Shown in pieces: positions 41,972-51,380 of a stretch of DNA of 64,000 nucleotides (position 1 is its first letter; each line of letters begins with the position of its first letter). This DNA comes from DAOQVR01 sp035341665 (GTDB lineage: Bacteria > Chloroflexota > Anaerolineae > JAAYZQ01): positions 60,357 to 124,356 of the forward strand of contig DAOQVR010000014.1 of the NCBI GenBank assembly GCA_035341665.1, in the 5' to 3' direction. A program made the translations under genes and the position numbers. Under the pieces are notes generated by a model. The model saw only the letters and a program-made list of their open reading frames with translations. It made no database searches and was not told where the DNA came from.

Positions 41972-44014
41972 ATGAGTATCGCTTTGGGCATTGACACGGG
42001 CGGCACCTATACCGATGCCGCCCTCGTGGACTATTCCACTGGACAGGTCCTCTGCTCAGCCAAGGCACTGACGACGCGTCGTGACCTTGCACTGGGCATC
42101 GGCGAGGTGATCGACCGCGTCTTTCGTGCCTGTGGCGCCCCCGACCCGGCGCAGGTGAGCTTGGTCTCCCTCTCCACGACACTGGCGACGAATGCCATCG
42201 TGGAAGGCCAGGGAAGCCCCATCTGCCTGGTGTTGATCGGCTACGACCCTGAGCTGGTGCGCCAGTATGGCTTCCAAGAGGAGCTGGCGACTGACGATGT
42301 CGTGTACCTCCGCGGCGGGCACGACATTCGCGGGGATGAGGTGGCTCCCCTGGACGAAGCCTCGCTGCGCCAAGCAGTCCTGGCCCGCAGGGAGCGCGTG
42401 GAGGCATTTGGCGTCTCCGGCTACTTTGGTGTGCGCAACCCCGCCCACGAGCGCCGGGCGCGGGACCTGATCCTGGAGCTCACAGGGCTGCCGGTTACCT
42501 GCGGTCACGAGCTGACCAGCCGCCTCAACTCGGTGCGCCGCGCGACGACGGTAGCCCTCAATGCGCGGCTGGTGCCGCTGCTGCGTGAGCTGGTCGAGAC
42601 GCTCGGCCGCACGCTGGCGGAGCGCGCGATTCATGCCCCGCTGATGGTGGTCAAGGGGGACGGTTCGCTGGTGCGCGCCGAGTGGGCCATGCAGCGGCCT
42701 ATCGAGACGATTCTGTCTGGGCCGGCGGCTAGTGCGGTCGGGGCATGGCACCTGGCCCGCCTGGCCGGCGGGGATCTGAATGATGGGGCACTCTGGGCGG
42801 TCGACGTCGGGGGCACCACCACCGACATTGCTGCGCTGCGCGACGGCCACCCGCGGCTGAGCCCGGAAGGTGCCCAGGTTGGGCGCTGGCGGACGATGGT
42901 CGAGGCGGTTGACGTCCATACCATCGGACTGGGGGGCGACAGCCACGTCCGACTGACCTCCGATCGCGAGCTTCTGATCGGACCGCAGCGTGTGGTGCCC
43001 CTCAGCCTGTTGGCCGATCTCCACCCGGGCGCCGTGGCCGAGCTTCGGCGCCAGGCGGAGGTGCCGTCGCGCGAGGACGTGGCTGCCCAGTTCCTCCTGG
43101 CGCGGAGGCCTCCCCGTCGCCCTCTCGACGCCGAGGAGACGGCGCTTCTGCGGCGCTTGTCCAAAGGACCGGCACTTCTCTCTTCGCTGGTGCGCGAGTC
43201 CCGCTACGGGGCGCTCCTTCTGCGGCGCATCGACCGGTTGGCGGCCGAGCACTTGGTGATCCGCGCCGGCTTTACGCCGACAGATGCGTTGCATGCCCTG
43301 GGGCGGCTTGCCCTCTGGGATGCGGAGGCCTCCCGGCTGGGGGCCCAGATCCTCGCGATGCAGAGACACGGAAGTTCCGCCGGCAGGGCTGCGGCAGACG
43401 AGTTCTGCCTGGAGGTGGTGGAAGGAGTATCGAGCCGGGCAGCCGGCGCCCTCGTGACCAAGGTGTTGGGCGACCAGGTGCGCCTGCCCGATTGGAGCCT
43501 GGAGCCTACGGCTGCGCTCCTGCTGCGCAACGCCCTGGGCGACGGCCACGACAGCGAGCTGGGCTATGCCCTGACCCTGCGCCGGCCGGTGGTGGCCATC
43601 GGTGCCCCCGTGGAAGCGTACATGCCCCGCATGGCCGAGATGCTCCATACGCGCCTCGTGATCCCACCGCATGCTGAGGTGGCCAATGCTGTGGGAGCGG
43701 TCGCCGGCGGCGTGATCCAGCGCACGCAGGTCTTGATCACCCTGCACGAGTCGGGAGGCGCGCTGCGCCTGCACTTGCCCGAGGGTGTCCACGATTTCAC
43801 ACTCCTGGAGGAAGCAGTCGCCTGTGCCCAGGAGCGGATGACACCCTGGATGGAGGAGCGCGCCCGCGAGGCCGGGGCAGGCGTGGTCGAGGTCCACATG
43901 GCGCGCCGCGACAACGAGGCGGTGGTGCGCGTCGGCTGGGGCGACAAAATCTACCTGGGAACCGAGCTGACCTTTACCGCGGCCGGCCGCCCCAGCCCGG
44001 CGCGCGAGGCGTAG
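41972..44014 (+). CDS. hydantoinase/oxoprolinase family protein (HyuA-like)
   Basis: 680 aa. ASKHA ATPase: GIDTGGTYTDAALVD at the N-terminus, LATNAIVEG, and DVGGTTTDIAAL in the centre. The family catalyses ATP-dependent opening of hydantoin or 5-oxoproline rings, normally with a HyuB partner. No hyuB is adjacent, and the C-terminal third diverges from classical HyuA, so the activity is open. Confidence 0.82.
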   Translation: MSIALGIDTGGTYTDAALVDYSTGQVLCSAKALTTRRDLALGIGEVIDRVFRACGAPDPAQVSLVSLSTTLATNAIVEGQGSPICLVLIGYDPELVRQYGFQEELATDDVVYLRGGHDIRGDEVAPLDEASLRQAVLARRERVEAFGVSGYFGVRNPAHERRARDLILELTGLPVTCGHELTSRLNSVRRATTVALNARLVPLLRELVETLGRTLAERAIHAPLMVVKGDGSLVRAEWAMQRPIETILSGPAASAVGAWHLARLAGGDLNDGALWAVDVGGTTTDIAALRDGHPRLSPEGAQVGRWRTMVEAVDVHTIGLGGDSHVRLTSDRELLIGPQRVVPLSLLADLHPGAVAELRRQAEVPSREDVAAQFLLARRPPRRPLDAEETALLRRLSKGPALLSSLVRESRYGALLLRRIDRLAAEHLVIRAGFTPTDALHALGRLALWDAEASRLGAQILAMQRHGSSAGRAAADEFCLEVVEGVSSRAAGALVTKVLGDQVRLPDWSLEPTAALLLRNALGDGHDSELGYALTLRRPVVAIGAPVEAYMPRMAEMLHTRLVIPPHAEVANAVGAVAGGVIQRTQVLITLHESGGALRLHLPEGVHDFTLLEEAVACAQERMTPWMEERAREAGAGVVEVHMARRDNEAVVRVGWGDKIYLGTELTFTAAGRPSPAREA

Positions 44015-44079
44015 GGGCGACCCTTGGGGTTGCCCGTCTTGCTGTGGCCGGTCTCCAGACCGAGCCAACTGGAGGAGGG

Positions 44080-44715
44080 ATGAAAAAGTTCATCGCCGTC
44101 GCCGGAAACGTGGGCGTGGGCAAGTCCACCCTGACCCGCATGCTGAGCGAGTACCTCTGCTGGGAGCCCTTCTTCGAGGCAGTGGACGACAACCCCTACC
44201 TGGCCGACTTTTACCGCGACATGCGCACCTGGGCCTTCCACTCGCAGGTCTACTTCCTCTCTCGCCGGTTGGGGCACCACCGCCAGATCATAGACCGGCC
44301 CGGCACCGTCGTCCAGGACCGCTCGGTGTACGAGGATGCCGAGATCTTTGCCAAGAACCTCTACCTGCAGAACCATATGAGCGAGCGGGACTGGGCCAGC
44401 TACTGGGACCTGTACCAGACCGTGATCACCATCCTGCCGCCCCCCGACCTGGTGATCTACCTCCAGGCGTCGGTTCCGGTGCTCCAGGAGCGGATCCGGC
44501 AGCGCGGGCGGGACTATGAGCAAAAGATCGCCAGCGAGTACCTGGCGCAGCTCAACGACCTGTACGAGACGTGGTCGCAGAGCTTCCGGCTCTGTCCGGT
44601 GCTCACTGTGCCGACCGATAGCCTCAACTTCGTGTCGGACACCTCCCGCCTGCAGCTCATCGCCGACCGGGTGCTGGAAAAGCTGCACGGGAAAGAGGTG
44701 GTGGTATTTCAGTAG
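44080..44715 (+). CDS. deoxynucleoside kinase (dGK/dAK type), copy 2
   Basis: 211 aa. P-loop VAGNVGVGKST, VVQDRSVYEDAEIFAKNLY (DRSxYED, the substrate-binding motif), and lid RIRQRGRDYE. It is closer to canonical dAK/dGK than copy 1, because its DRS motif is intact. ATG 44080 directly follows GGAGGAGGG. Phosphorylates purine and/or pyrimidine deoxynucleosides. Confidence 0.9.
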   Translation: MKKFIAVAGNVGVGKSTLTRMLSEYLCWEPFFEAVDDNPYLADFYRDMRTWAFHSQVYFLSRRLGHHRQIIDRPGTVVQDRSVYEDAEIFAKNLYLQNHMSERDWASYWDLYQTVITILPPPDLVIYLQASVPVLQERIRQRGRDYEQKIASEYLAQLNDLYETWSQSFRLCPVLTVPTDSLNFVSDTSRLQLIADRVLEKLHGKEVVVFQ

Positions 44716-44795
44716 AGGCAGCGCTGCGCAATGGCTGAAGCTGTATCCGGGCCAGTGTGCCACCCGGTGCCCAGATTTCTGCTTGCCTCTCTGCC

Positions 44796-44824
44796 TTGCT
44801 CCTCTTCCTACCAAGTAGTACAAT
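44796..44824 (+). promoter_or_regulatory. promoter of the YchF-like gene
   Basis: TTGCTC (44796-44801), 17-bp spacer, TACAAT (44819-44824). Transcription would start near 44831, just before a perfect hairpin. Confidence 0.55.
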
Positions 44825-44834
44825 GCGCTCCGGC

Positions 44835-44862
44835 AAAGCGGCCCTGCAGGGCCGCTTTTCTT
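44835..44862 (+). terminator. terminator-like hairpin in the YchF-like leader
   Basis: Perfect 10-bp stem (44835-44844 with 44849-44858), loop TGCA, followed by TCTT after the T's that end the stem. It lies only 20 nt before the YchF-like ATG. It may end transcription from the upstream kinase gene, attenuate the YchF-like gene, or stabilise its 5' end. Confidence 0.65.
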
Positions 44863-44881
44863 GACGTCTGACGGAGGCAGT

Positions 44882-45970
44882 ATGCAAATCGGTATTATTG
44901 GTCTGCCCAACAGCACCAAGACCACCATCTTCAACGCCCTGACGCACAGCCAGGTCCAGACCGCGTCCTACACCACCGGCCTGGTCGAGACCAACACCGC
45001 CATGGTGCGAGTGCCCGACCCGCGCATCGACCGGCTGGTCGCCATGTTCCACCCCCGCAAGGTCGGCTACGCTCAGGTTCAGTACAACGACATCGCCGGC
45101 CTGCGCGTCGGCCTCGGCAAGGAAGGTGGACTCAGCGGCCCGCTGCTGAACGCCGTCGCTCAGAACGATGCCTTCCTGCACGTCGTGCGCGCCTTCGAGG
45201 ACGAGGACGTGCCCCACCCCGCCGGCCGTGTCGACCCGACGCGCGACCTGGAGTCGATCGACTTTGAGCTGCTCTTCTCCGACCTGGTGATCATCGAGCG
45301 CAGCCTGGAGCGGTTGGCGGAGCGCCTGGGCAAGAAAAAAGCCTACGCCCAGCGAGAGGCCGACGAGGTGATGGATGCCCTGCTGCGCCGCCTGAAGGAG
45401 GCACTTGAGGCCGAAATCCCCCTGCGCGACCTGGACCTCACACCGGAGGAGAAAACCTCCATCCGCGGCTACCAGTTCCTCACGGGCAAGCCCGTACTGG
45501 TGCTGCTGAACGTCGGCTACGACGGCGTCACCGACCCCTGTGCCTATCTCCTCCCCGAGCACCGCTGCACCGAGGCGATCTGCCTGCGCGGTGGCCTGGA
45601 GGCCGAGATCGCGCAGCTCGACGACGAGGACGCCAACCTCTTTCTCGTGGAGTACGGCATCACCGAGCCGGGCCTGCACCGCATGATCCGGCTGAGCTAC
45701 CGGCTGCTGGGGCTGCATTCCTTCTTTACCGTGGGCGAGGACGAGGTGCGGAGCTGGACCGTCCCGGTGGGCGCCACGGCGCTGGAGGCAGCCGGCGCGA
45801 TCCACTCGGATCTGGCGCGCGGCTTTATCCGCGCCGAGGTGGTCGCCTACAACGACCTGATGGCCGCAGGGTCGCTCGACGCCGCGCGCAAGCAGGGCAC
45901 GCTTCGCCTCCAGGGCCGCGACTATGTCGTCCAGGATGGCGATATCCTCTCCATCCGATTCAATGTCTAG
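44882..45970 (+). CDS. YchF-like P-loop protein (DUF933/TGS) with altered Walker A
   Basis: 362 aa. It begins IGIIGLPNSTKTTIFNALT and ends with the TGS-like DUF933 domain (FFTVGEDEVRSWTVPVGATALEAAGAIHSDL region), the YchF layout. The P-loop reads GLPNSTKT: Thr12 replaces the second Gly of GxxxxGK[ST]. The nucleotide-specificity motif near NVGYDG also differs from the usual NVDE. Canonical YchF is a ribosome-linked ATPase; this protein may bind nucleotide differently or have another role. Confidence 0.82.
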   Translation: MQIGIIGLPNSTKTTIFNALTHSQVQTASYTTGLVETNTAMVRVPDPRIDRLVAMFHPRKVGYAQVQYNDIAGLRVGLGKEGGLSGPLLNAVAQNDAFLHVVRAFEDEDVPHPAGRVDPTRDLESIDFELLFSDLVIIERSLERLAERLGKKKAYAQREADEVMDALLRRLKEALEAEIPLRDLDLTPEEKTSIRGYQFLTGKPVLVLLNVGYDGVTDPCAYLLPEHRCTEAICLRGGLEAEIAQLDDEDANLFLVEYGITEPGLHRMIRLSYRLLGLHSFFTVGEDEVRSWTVPVGATALEAAGAIHSDLARGFIRAEVVAYNDLMAAGSLDAARKQGTLRLQGRDYVVQDGDILSIRFNV

Positions 45971-45986
45971 GCAAGGAGGCACTCTC

Positions 45987-46523
45987 ATGCACCCACAGAA
46001 ACGCTGGATGCTCGCGATCAATGTCCTGGGCGGCATGGCCGTCCTCGGCAGCTACGCCCTGGGCCTCGCGGGGAACCCCGCAGCGGGTGACGCTCTGTGG
46101 GGGGGTGTGCCCGATTCGCTGCGGCCTGCCTACACCGCCGGCATGCTTCTGGCAGCGCTGGGGTACTTGACCTTTCTCTACTTTCTCCTCTTCCGGCTTG
46201 ACCCGGACCAGGCTCGCATCGGCGGGCGCTTTGGGTATGGCCTCTTCCTCCTGCTTATTGCCGCCATCCTGATCCCGTCGGCGCTCTGGATGCCGCTGAC
46301 CGTCCGGATGGTGCAGCAGCCGGCCCCGGCCCTGTGGGCCGCCATCCGGCTGGTATTGGCGGTGGTCGGCCTGGCGGCCGTGGGGTTGCTTCTGGCGCTG
46401 GTGTGGCTCCGGCCAAGGCAGCCGCGCGTCGCCTACTGGGCCGCGGTGACAGGGGCTGCGCTCTCTGCGCTGCACACCGGCGTGTTGGATGCCCTCCTCT
46501 GGACGGCCCTTTTCCCGGCGTGA
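45987..46523 (+). CDS. small polytopic membrane protein
   Basis: 178 aa, five hydrophobic helices. I do not recognise a family. ATG 45987 has AAGGAGG upstream; the gene begins 16 bp after the YchF-like stop and is probably co-transcribed with it. Confidence 0.65.
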   Translation: MHPQKRWMLAINVLGGMAVLGSYALGLAGNPAAGDALWGGVPDSLRPAYTAGMLLAALGYLTFLYFLLFRLDPDQARIGGRFGYGLFLLLIAAILIPSALWMPLTVRMVQQPAPALWAAIRLVLAVVGLAAVGLLLALVWLRPRQPRVAYWAAVTGAALSALHTGVLDALLWTALFPA

Positions 46524-46531
46524 GAGGCGGC

Positions 46532-47371
46532 ATGGCCACCATCCCGATCGCATTCTCCACCGGCTCGCTCTACACGTACGGCATCGGCCGCGTCTTTGAC
46601 TTGGCCGCGCGGGCCGGATTTGACGGCGTTGAGGTGCTGATGGACCACCGCTGGGACGGTCGCCACCCGGCCTACCTGCGCCGGCTGAGCCGGGACACCG
46701 GCCTGCCCATCCTCGCCGTGCACAACCCCTTTGTGCCCCACGTGCCCGGTTGGCCCGCCGACCCCCTCAGCCGGCTGCGCGCCTCGGCTGCCGTGGCCCG
46801 CGCGGTCGACGCGCCGCTGGTGGTCGCCCATCTGCCGCTGCGCATCATGGCCCTCAAGGTAGAGCTCTTCGGGGTGCACCGGAACCCCCCGCTGCTGCCA
46901 CTCCCCTTCCCCATGCGCGACGGCGAGTACCGGAGGCTCCTGTTGGAGGGCTTGCCTGCCTTCGAGGCAGAAGAGGGAGTCCGGGTGGGCGTGGAGAACA
47001 TGCCGGCCAAGCGTTTCCTGGGGTGCCGGTTGGACGTCCATGCTCTCAACGACCTCGAAACCCTGGCAAGCCTTCCTCACCTGACCCTGGATACAACCCA
47101 CCTGGCGACCTGGGGTCTGGACGTGGTAGAGGTCTACCGGCGCTGGCGGGAGCGCGTGATCCACGTGCACCTCTCCAACTTCTCCGGGGGCAGGGAGCAC
47201 CTGCTGCCTTCGCAGGGCCAGGTGCCCGTCGCCGGTTTTCTCCGTTTGCTGAGCGAGGACGGGTATTCGGGCTGTGTCTCGGTGGAGCTGCACCCGGAGG
47301 CGCTGGAGGCCGAGGATGAGGGGAAGGTGCTCGAACACCTTCGCCGGGAGCTCGCCTTCTGCCGGCAGTAG
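46532..47371 (+). CDS. sugar phosphate isomerase/epimerase-like TIM-barrel protein
   Basis: 279 aa of the AP-endonuclease-2/xylose-isomerase-like family (PF01261). Visible landmarks: FDLAARAGFDGVEVL, AVHNPF, VENMP (metal Glu), TLDTTHLATWG (metal Asp/His), HVHLSN and SVELHP. Members bind divalent metals and isomerise sugars or act as hydrolases; the substrate is unknown. ATG 46532, 8 nt after the upstream stop. Confidence 0.85.
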   Translation: MATIPIAFSTGSLYTYGIGRVFDLAARAGFDGVEVLMDHRWDGRHPAYLRRLSRDTGLPILAVHNPFVPHVPGWPADPLSRLRASAAVARAVDAPLVVAHLPLRIMALKVELFGVHRNPPLLPLPFPMRDGEYRRLLLEGLPAFEAEEGVRVGVENMPAKRFLGCRLDVHALNDLETLASLPHLTLDTTHLATWGLDVVEVYRRWRERVIHVHLSNFSGGREHLLPSQGQVPVAGFLRLLSEDGYSGCVSVELHPEALEAEDEGKVLEHLRRELAFCRQ

Positions 47372-47398
47372 GTCGCTGCCCGGTCGCCGGGCTGAGAG

Positions 47399-49102
47399 CT
47401 AGAAAAAGCGCTCTCGGCGGGGCCGGCTGCGAAGGTCCCAGGCGAGCGCCGCGGCTGCCAGCAAGGCGCTGGCACCCAACCCGCTCACCGCGGCAACAGG
47501 AAAGGCCGCCGTCTGCCCGGCGTTGACCTCGAAGGCATCCACGTTGCAGAACTCGGTCCCGCTGACCGTCAGTCGCAGCACATGCTGGCCGGGGGTGAGC
47601 CCTGCGGCGATGGGCAGGTGCACCCTCCAGGCCATGGTGTCTGCGTGTAGATCGATGTAGGATCGGCCCTGGTCGTCCGTCGCCAACCCGTCGACGTTGC
47701 GGCCGTCCAGGGTGACGAGCAGCCGCCCACCCCTCGGGTCCTGCCGGGCAATCAAGCCCACCGAGTGCCCTCGAAAGGTGAAAATGACGCTCGCCCCCAG
47801 CTCCTCATTCTCCAGCATCGACTGCCCGCTCGCCTCGGCAGCAATCAACTTGCGCCAACCGGCATCGATCGAGACGGCGGGGTTGGTTTCCTCGAAGTAG
47901 CCGGATGACGCCACGGTCAGCCCAGGTGTGGCGTCGCGCACACCGTCGTAGGCGCGGCGAGGGGTAAAGTCGACGTCGACCATGCGGAAGTAGTAGGCCG
48001 GCTCTTCAGGGCTGTACTGCTGGCCGGTCTGCCGGAAGTACCAGATATTAAAGACCCCCGCCCAAGGCCAGTTCGCGCGGCCGTACTCGATGCCCATCAG
48101 CAGGTACTCGGCCTGCTGCTCCTCGCTGACCCGCTTCCAGGTCAGCTCTTCTTCGGTGAAGGTGTCGGGTGCCGCATTCCATCCATACTCGTTCAGCCAT
48201 ACCGCCTTGCCGCTGTCCCCGTGCCGCTCCATAATCGCGCGCTGAAGCTCCACCCTCCGAAAGTTCAGCACCTCTGGGTCGGGTGGGCCATCCGGGGGAA
48301 GGTCAAACCCGAATGCGTTCGTCGAGAGGACGTCAAAGTAGCGCCCGGCGCCTGCCTCGTACATCGCCTCCAGGTAGTCGAGATCGGACATCGAACGCCA
48401 CTTGCCAGGTTCGGGGTGAGGCTCGCCCAGCGTCTCGGCCAGCGGCGCGGACAGCACGTAGACGTCCGGATCTGCCTCCTTGGCTCGCTCGAAGGCAACC
48501 GCAAGCATCTCGACGTAGCCCGCCGGGTCTACCGGCTGCTCGCCCCACTCAGGGTAGATATTCGGCTCGTTCCAAATCTGGATGTACTGGACCTGCCCGG
48601 AAAAATGCTCGACGAAGGCGTAGACAAAGTCGCCATAGTCTTCCATGTTGGAAGGCGGCGCCTCGGCCCGGCTTCCTTCAGGACGCGCCCAGGCGGGCGC
48701 CCTGTCCAGCCGGGCTATAACCTGGATGCCGTGGCTGCGATAGAGGTTGACGATGTCTTCGAACTTGGTCCAGGAGCTCTCGCCTGTGACGGGGTTGACA
48801 AAGTCGCCCTTGCGCAGCGGCTCGATCTCGGCCCAGGAGAACTCTTGCTTGGCCCAGCCGATGCCGGCTGCCTGGGCCATCTCGACCGTTCGCTCTCGCT
48901 TCCAGGGCTCAACCTCCCGCGCCAGGAAAAAGTTGGCGCCGTAGGGGTTCACGTCGGTGTTGGGGATCGTGCGCGCCGCGGCAAACTCTTTGCCGGCCGG
49001 CCGGCTCGACACCACGAAGCGGACCAGGAAGAACGCCAGAAGCCCGACCAGCAACGCCAGTACGGCGATGAGCGCGCCGGTCCGAGATCTCAGCCGCGAC
49101 AT
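47399..49102 (-). CDS. membrane-anchored glycoside hydrolase (GH5/GH39-like clan A)
   Basis: 567 aa. N-terminal membrane anchor (10-30). A TIM barrel follows with the acid/base in QIWNEPN (Glu179) and probable nucleophile in WLNEYGW (Glu305). After about residue 420 comes a beta-sandwich domain, and a last membrane helix (about 535-555) lies before a basic tail. The catalytic domain should face outside, acting on beta-glycans. It lies 9 bp downstream of the rhodanese stop (TAG) and is probably co-transcribed. Confidence 0.85.
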   Translation of the reverse strand: MSRLRSRTGALIAVLALLVGLLAFFLVRFVVSSRPAGKEFAAARTIPNTDVNPYGANFFLAREVEPWKRERTVEMAQAAGIGWAKQEFSWAEIEPLRKGDFVNPVTGESSWTKFEDIVNLYRSHGIQVIARLDRAPAWARPEGSRAEAPPSNMEDYGDFVYAFVEHFSGQVQYIQIWNEPNIYPEWGEQPVDPAGYVEMLAVAFERAKEADPDVYVLSAPLAETLGEPHPEPGKWRSMSDLDYLEAMYEAGAGRYFDVLSTNAFGFDLPPDGPPDPEVLNFRRVELQRAIMERHGDSGKAVWLNEYGWNAAPDTFTEEELTWKRVSEEQQAEYLLMGIEYGRANWPWAGVFNIWYFRQTGQQYSPEEPAYYFRMVDVDFTPRRAYDGVRDATPGLTVASSGYFEETNPAVSIDAGWRKLIAAEASGQSMLENEELGASVIFTFRGHSVGLIARQDPRGGRLLVTLDGRNVDGLATDDQGRSYIDLHADTMAWRVHLPIAAGLTPGQHVLRLTVSGTEFCNVDAFEVNAGQTAAFPVAAVSGLGASALLAAAALAWDLRSRPRRERFF

Positions 49103-49111
49103 TCTACACGT

Positions 49112-49687
49112 CTAGGGTGCGGTAGACGACTCGATAGCCATTCCGTTGCTCTGCCAGGCCCCATACCCACCCAGCAGGGCCTTGACATTGGTGACACCCA
49201 GGCCGATCAGTTGCGCTGCCACACGGGCACTCTGCTGTTCCTGGCTTCAGGTGCAGTAGAGAACCAGCAGCTTGTCCTTCGGAAGCTGTGCATACTGCTC
49301 GGCTATCGTCTCTTCGGGGAAGGAGAGCGCCCCGGCTGCATGCGACTGGTCGTACGCCGCTTGGGACCGGACGTCGATCAGCACTGCTTTGTCCTTGTCC
49401 ACCTGTTCCTTTGCCTGCTTCACCGAGACCCGCTCAATCTCCGGGAAGGGAATGGACACGGTTGGGTTCGGCTTGGCCGTAACCACCGGCACCGACAGGG
49501 TGTTCTGGATAGCCCCAGTGGTGGTCGTGCCCTGCTGCCGCTCGCTCATGACGATGGCAAAGACGATGAACGCCACGACCAGGATGCCGACCAAGATCGG
49601 GAGGACAAGCGTCCCGGCGCCTACTGGCTGCTGTGGCTTTGCTTTGCGAGAGGCAGAGCGGGAGTTCAAGCGTTTCTTGTTGCTCAT
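49112..49687 (-). CDS. membrane-anchored rhodanese with in-frame UGA, probable selenoprotein
   Basis: 191 aa if UGA is read as selenocysteine, 146 if it is a stop. Basic N-terminus, membrane helix 26-48, then a rhodanese domain (about 85-185). The frame runs YCT, UGA (49247-49249), SQEQQSARVAAQL and on through ALLGGYGAW to TAG at 49112-49114, so the whole second half of the domain is preserved beyond the UGA. Rhodaneses of this class often have a YCxC active loop, so UGA replaces the second Cys. A small hairpin follows (see separate entry). Alternative: a recent nonsense mutation. Start ATG 49687. Confidence 0.75.
49217..49229 (-). promoter_or_regulatory. SECIS-like stem-loop downstream of the UGA
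   Basis: On the minus strand the mRNA reads TGCC-CGTGT-GGCA: a 4-bp stem with a 5-nt loop beginning 22 nt after the UGA, with G as second loop base. Bacterial SECIS elements have a small apical loop with an early G about 16-37 nt after UGA. The stem is short; CAG/CTG flanks could extend it with internal mismatches. Confidence 0.5.
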
Positions 49688-49716
49688 GCAGGCTCCTCAT
49701 TCTAGGCTGGACGCCC

Positions 49717-49745
49717 ATTATACAGAACAGCCAGCGGCAGTGCAA
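49717..49745 (-). promoter_or_regulatory. promoter of the rhodanese-glycosidase genes
   Basis: Minus strand: TTGCAC (49740-49745), 17-bp spacer, perfect TATAAT (49717-49722), about 30 bp upstream of the ATG at 49687. Confidence 0.75.
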
Positions 49746-49846
49746 GAACCGCTCTCAGGAGGTAGGGCAGCCTCTTGCGGGCAGTCCGGTCGTGCCGGCC
49801 CGTGGGGCAGTCCCTTGTGCGCGGCCCGACCGCACCGAGCCGCGTG

Positions 49847-51070
<1,224 letters not shown>

Positions 51071-51301
51071 CTTTGGCCTCCTCCCGTGCCACCTAAGAGT
51101 CGGCGTTGCCGGCACCAAGGGCTCGCCGCCCCCGAGCCGGCGTGTCTGTTCCTAATGCATAGTATACCACGGAATCTGGAGAAGGGAAGACCCCAGTTTT
51201 GGGCACTCGGCATCAGGGAAACTCGATGAGCAATCGAAAACTCAGGGAGGATACCACGGCCAGGTTAATAGAACATGAACAAGAGATTAAAAAACGTTCA
51301 T

Positions 51302-51330
51302 TTGACAGGGTGTGAAAGCCCTAGTAGAAT
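51302..51330 (+). promoter_or_regulatory. promoter of hppA
   Basis: TTGACA (51302-51307), 17-bp spacer, TAGAAT (51325-51330), with an unusually AT-rich stretch upstream (51265-51300) that could act as an UP element. The stretch also has an inverted repeat, ATGAAC with GTTCAT. The 310-bp gap to rpoD otherwise shows only a weak TATACT for rpoD. Confidence 0.75.
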
Positions 51331-51380
51331 GGGGAGCTGTCTTGCGCCAAATCTATCTTCGTCGAGGAGGGTACATCGCA

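Noticed and set aside
49112..49687. Frameshift sequencing error in the rhodanese gene
   Set aside because: Both sides of the UGA are in the same frame and align continuously with rhodanese motifs, so no indel is needed. A point substitution cannot be excluded and is kept as the alternative.
51265..51300. LexA box before hppA (GAACATGAAC)
   Set aside because: The half-sites are direct, not inverted (GAAC...GAAC), and lie upstream of -35. It does not match GAAC-N4-GTTC.
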